DNA from: Tsukamurella sp. PLM1
Lineage (GTDB): Bacteria; Actinomycetota; Actinomycetes; Mycobacteriales; Mycobacteriaceae
Direction: 5' to 3'
DNA: 64,000 bases
NCBI RefSeq assembly: GCF_023168325.1
Contig: NZ_AP025688.1
Coordinates: 2,418,001 to 2,482,000, forward strand
Shown: positions 63,253 to 64,000 of the stretch, piece after piece
How the letters are laid out: each line of letters starts with the position of its first letter
Numbering within the stretch: position 1 is the first letter of the stretch
Notes under the pieces: generated by a model
Databases searched by the model: none
Told to the model about the DNA's origin: nothing
What the model saw: only the letters and a program-made list of their open reading frames with translations
Position numbers and translations under genes: made by a program

Positions 63253-63849
63253 TTATCGGCCCATGCCGCACATCCACCAGTCGCCGCCCAGCGACACAGG
63301 TCCGAAGCAGGGCACCGGCCGCATGTTGAAACCTTCCGGCGGCCCTCCCGGGCTATGCAGGAACCCGCCGGAGAATTCCGGGAACGCGCTGGTCTGCGGG
63401 AAGAACCGGGTGTCAGGGTGATCGGCGTCGCCGCGTACGCGCCCACCCGACGCCAGGAACCGCAGGTGCGGTGGCAGGGCGGCGCCGGCGGTGTCGACGC
63501 CGGGGTCCACCGCGAGCGCCCGCTCGTACAGGACGCGGTGCGTGGCGAACCAGCCCCGCGGCGAGACCTGCCACCATGCGCCGACCGTCACGCTGACCGC
63601 TGCCACCACGAGGACGATGACCAGGCTGCCCGCGTACCGCAGCGGGCGGCGCAGCAGCGCGGCGCCCACCACGACCGCCGTGGAACCCACCGCCCACAGC
63701 ACCCACATGAGGGGGACCACCACCAGGTCGAAGACCCACAGGCTGATCCGCAGGTACGAGTAGAGCACGGCGGCGAACCACAGCACGAGCCCGATCCCGA
63801 GGACCGCGCCCCCTATCGCGGAATCCGGCCGCCGGCCCGCCGATTCCAT
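63253..63849 (-). CDS. Predicted membrane protein with three helices and extracytoplasmic tail
   Basis: A 198-residue protein starting at ATG 63849 (MESAGRRPDSAIGG), 4 bp after the polA stop. Hydrophobic segments: GAVLGIGLVLWFAAVLYSYL, VFDLVVVPLMWVLWAVGST and AGSLVIVLVVAAVSVTVGAW. The C-terminal 90 residues are soluble (WFATHRVLYERALAVDPGVD; FPEFSGGFLHSPGGPPEGFN) and end in a Cys/Trp-containing GGDWWMCGMGR. No family recognised. Probably co-transcribed with polA. Confidence 0.75.
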   Translation of the reverse strand: MESAGRRPDSAIGGAVLGIGLVLWFAAVLYSYLRISLWVFDLVVVPLMWVLWAVGSTAVVVGAALLRRPLRYAGSLVIVLVVAAVSVTVGAWWQVSPRGWFATHRVLYERALAVDPGVDTAGAALPPHLRFLASGGRVRGDADHPDTRFFPQTSAFPEFSGGFLHSPGGPPEGFNMRPVPCFGPVSLGGDWWMCGMGR

Positions 63850-63853
63850 TGCG

Positions 63854-64000
63854 CTAGTGCGCCGCGTCGTCCCAGCTGCGGCCGTAGCCCACGGACACGT
63901 CCAGCGGCACGGACAGCTCCGCCGCGCCGCCCATGGTGTCGCGGACCAGTGCCTCGAGCTGCTCGCGCTCACCGGCGGCCACCTCGAGCACCAGCTCGTC
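63854..64000 (-). CDS. polA: DNA polymerase I, C-terminal 48 residues (runs off window)
   Basis: The end of the family A polymerase domain: DELVLEVAAGEREQLEALVR, then DTMGGAAELSVPLDVSVGYG and RSWDDAAH-stop, which matches the invariant C-terminus of bacterial Pol I (final His at the active site). Completes the polA-rpsA-coaE-uvrB order seen in mycobacteria, with 29.5 kb inserted between polA and rpsA. Confidence 0.95.
   Translation of the reverse strand, partial: DELVLEVAAGEREQLEALVRDTMGGAAELSVPLDVSVGYGRSWDDAAH

Overview
This is a high-GC (about 70 percent) actinobacterial chromosome segment. Its backbone is the polA-rpsA-coaE-uvrB-universal stress protein-MBL hydrolase-uvrA-infC-rpmI-rplT-tsnR-pheS order known from Mycobacterium tuberculosis (Rv1629 to Rv1649), read here from right (polA, 64 kb) to left (pheS, 0 kb). 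Together with two hemophore-like secreted proteins, a DinB2-type polymerase and an AztD-type zinc chaperone, this places it in the Mycobacteriales. A Tsukamurella or Gordonia relative is my guess, but the genus cannot be fixed from the sequence.

Layout. 0-9 kb: pheS start, YjbR-like protein, acyltransferase, 23S/SPOUT methyltransferase, L20, L35, IF3 (ATC start codon, attenuated leader), DUF1844-like protein, secreted Trp-rich repeat protein, NrdR-controlled nrdH, uvrA. 9-18 kb: MBL hydrolase, dinB2-like polymerase, helD, universal stress protein, uvrB, TRM11-like methyltransferase, DUF402 protein. 18-22 kb: TetR regulator diverging from an SNF2 helicase plus SWIM-finger pair, then coaE. 22-33 kb: Zur-controlled aztD and a polyol catabolic/uptake cluster (xylulokinase, mannitol dehydrogenase, Zn-dehydrogenase, SorC/DeoR-type regulator, four-gene ABC importer). 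32.9-34.4 kb: rpsA. 34.5-44.1 kb: a tightly coupled DUF4132-MoxR-DUF5682-VWA-SWIM operon. 44-46 kb: methyltransferase and two hemophore-like proteins. 46-59.3 kb: a defence-type island with two paralogous XRE regulators, an SNF2 helicase with a DUF3883-like end, a decayed HigBA toxin-antitoxin pair, a DUF1156 DNA methyltransferase, a HEPN-DUF499 ATPase fusion and an uncharacterised large protein. 59.3-64 kb: HAD phosphatase, membrane protein, DIP1984-like protein, a retron-like reverse transcriptase, GNAT acetyltransferase, membrane protein and the polA 3' end.

The most interesting region is 46-59.3 kb. Helicase, methyltransferase and HEPN-ATPase resemble a BREX-3/DISARM-like set, but no PglZ is visible. 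A 12-bp dyad related to ACAACATGTTGT recurs in front of both XRE genes, the helicase, the methyltransferase and the ATPase, suggesting one regulon. The retron-like reverse transcriptase 2 kb away may be a second defence element.

Quality warning. About 30 single-base frame breaks, nearly all in runs of C or G and mostly deletions, interrupt genes that should be intact, including the essential genes pheS and uvrA. I read these mainly as homopolymer base-calling errors and annotate such genes across the break, naming where it lies. Protein lengths quoted for those genes assume the break is repaired.
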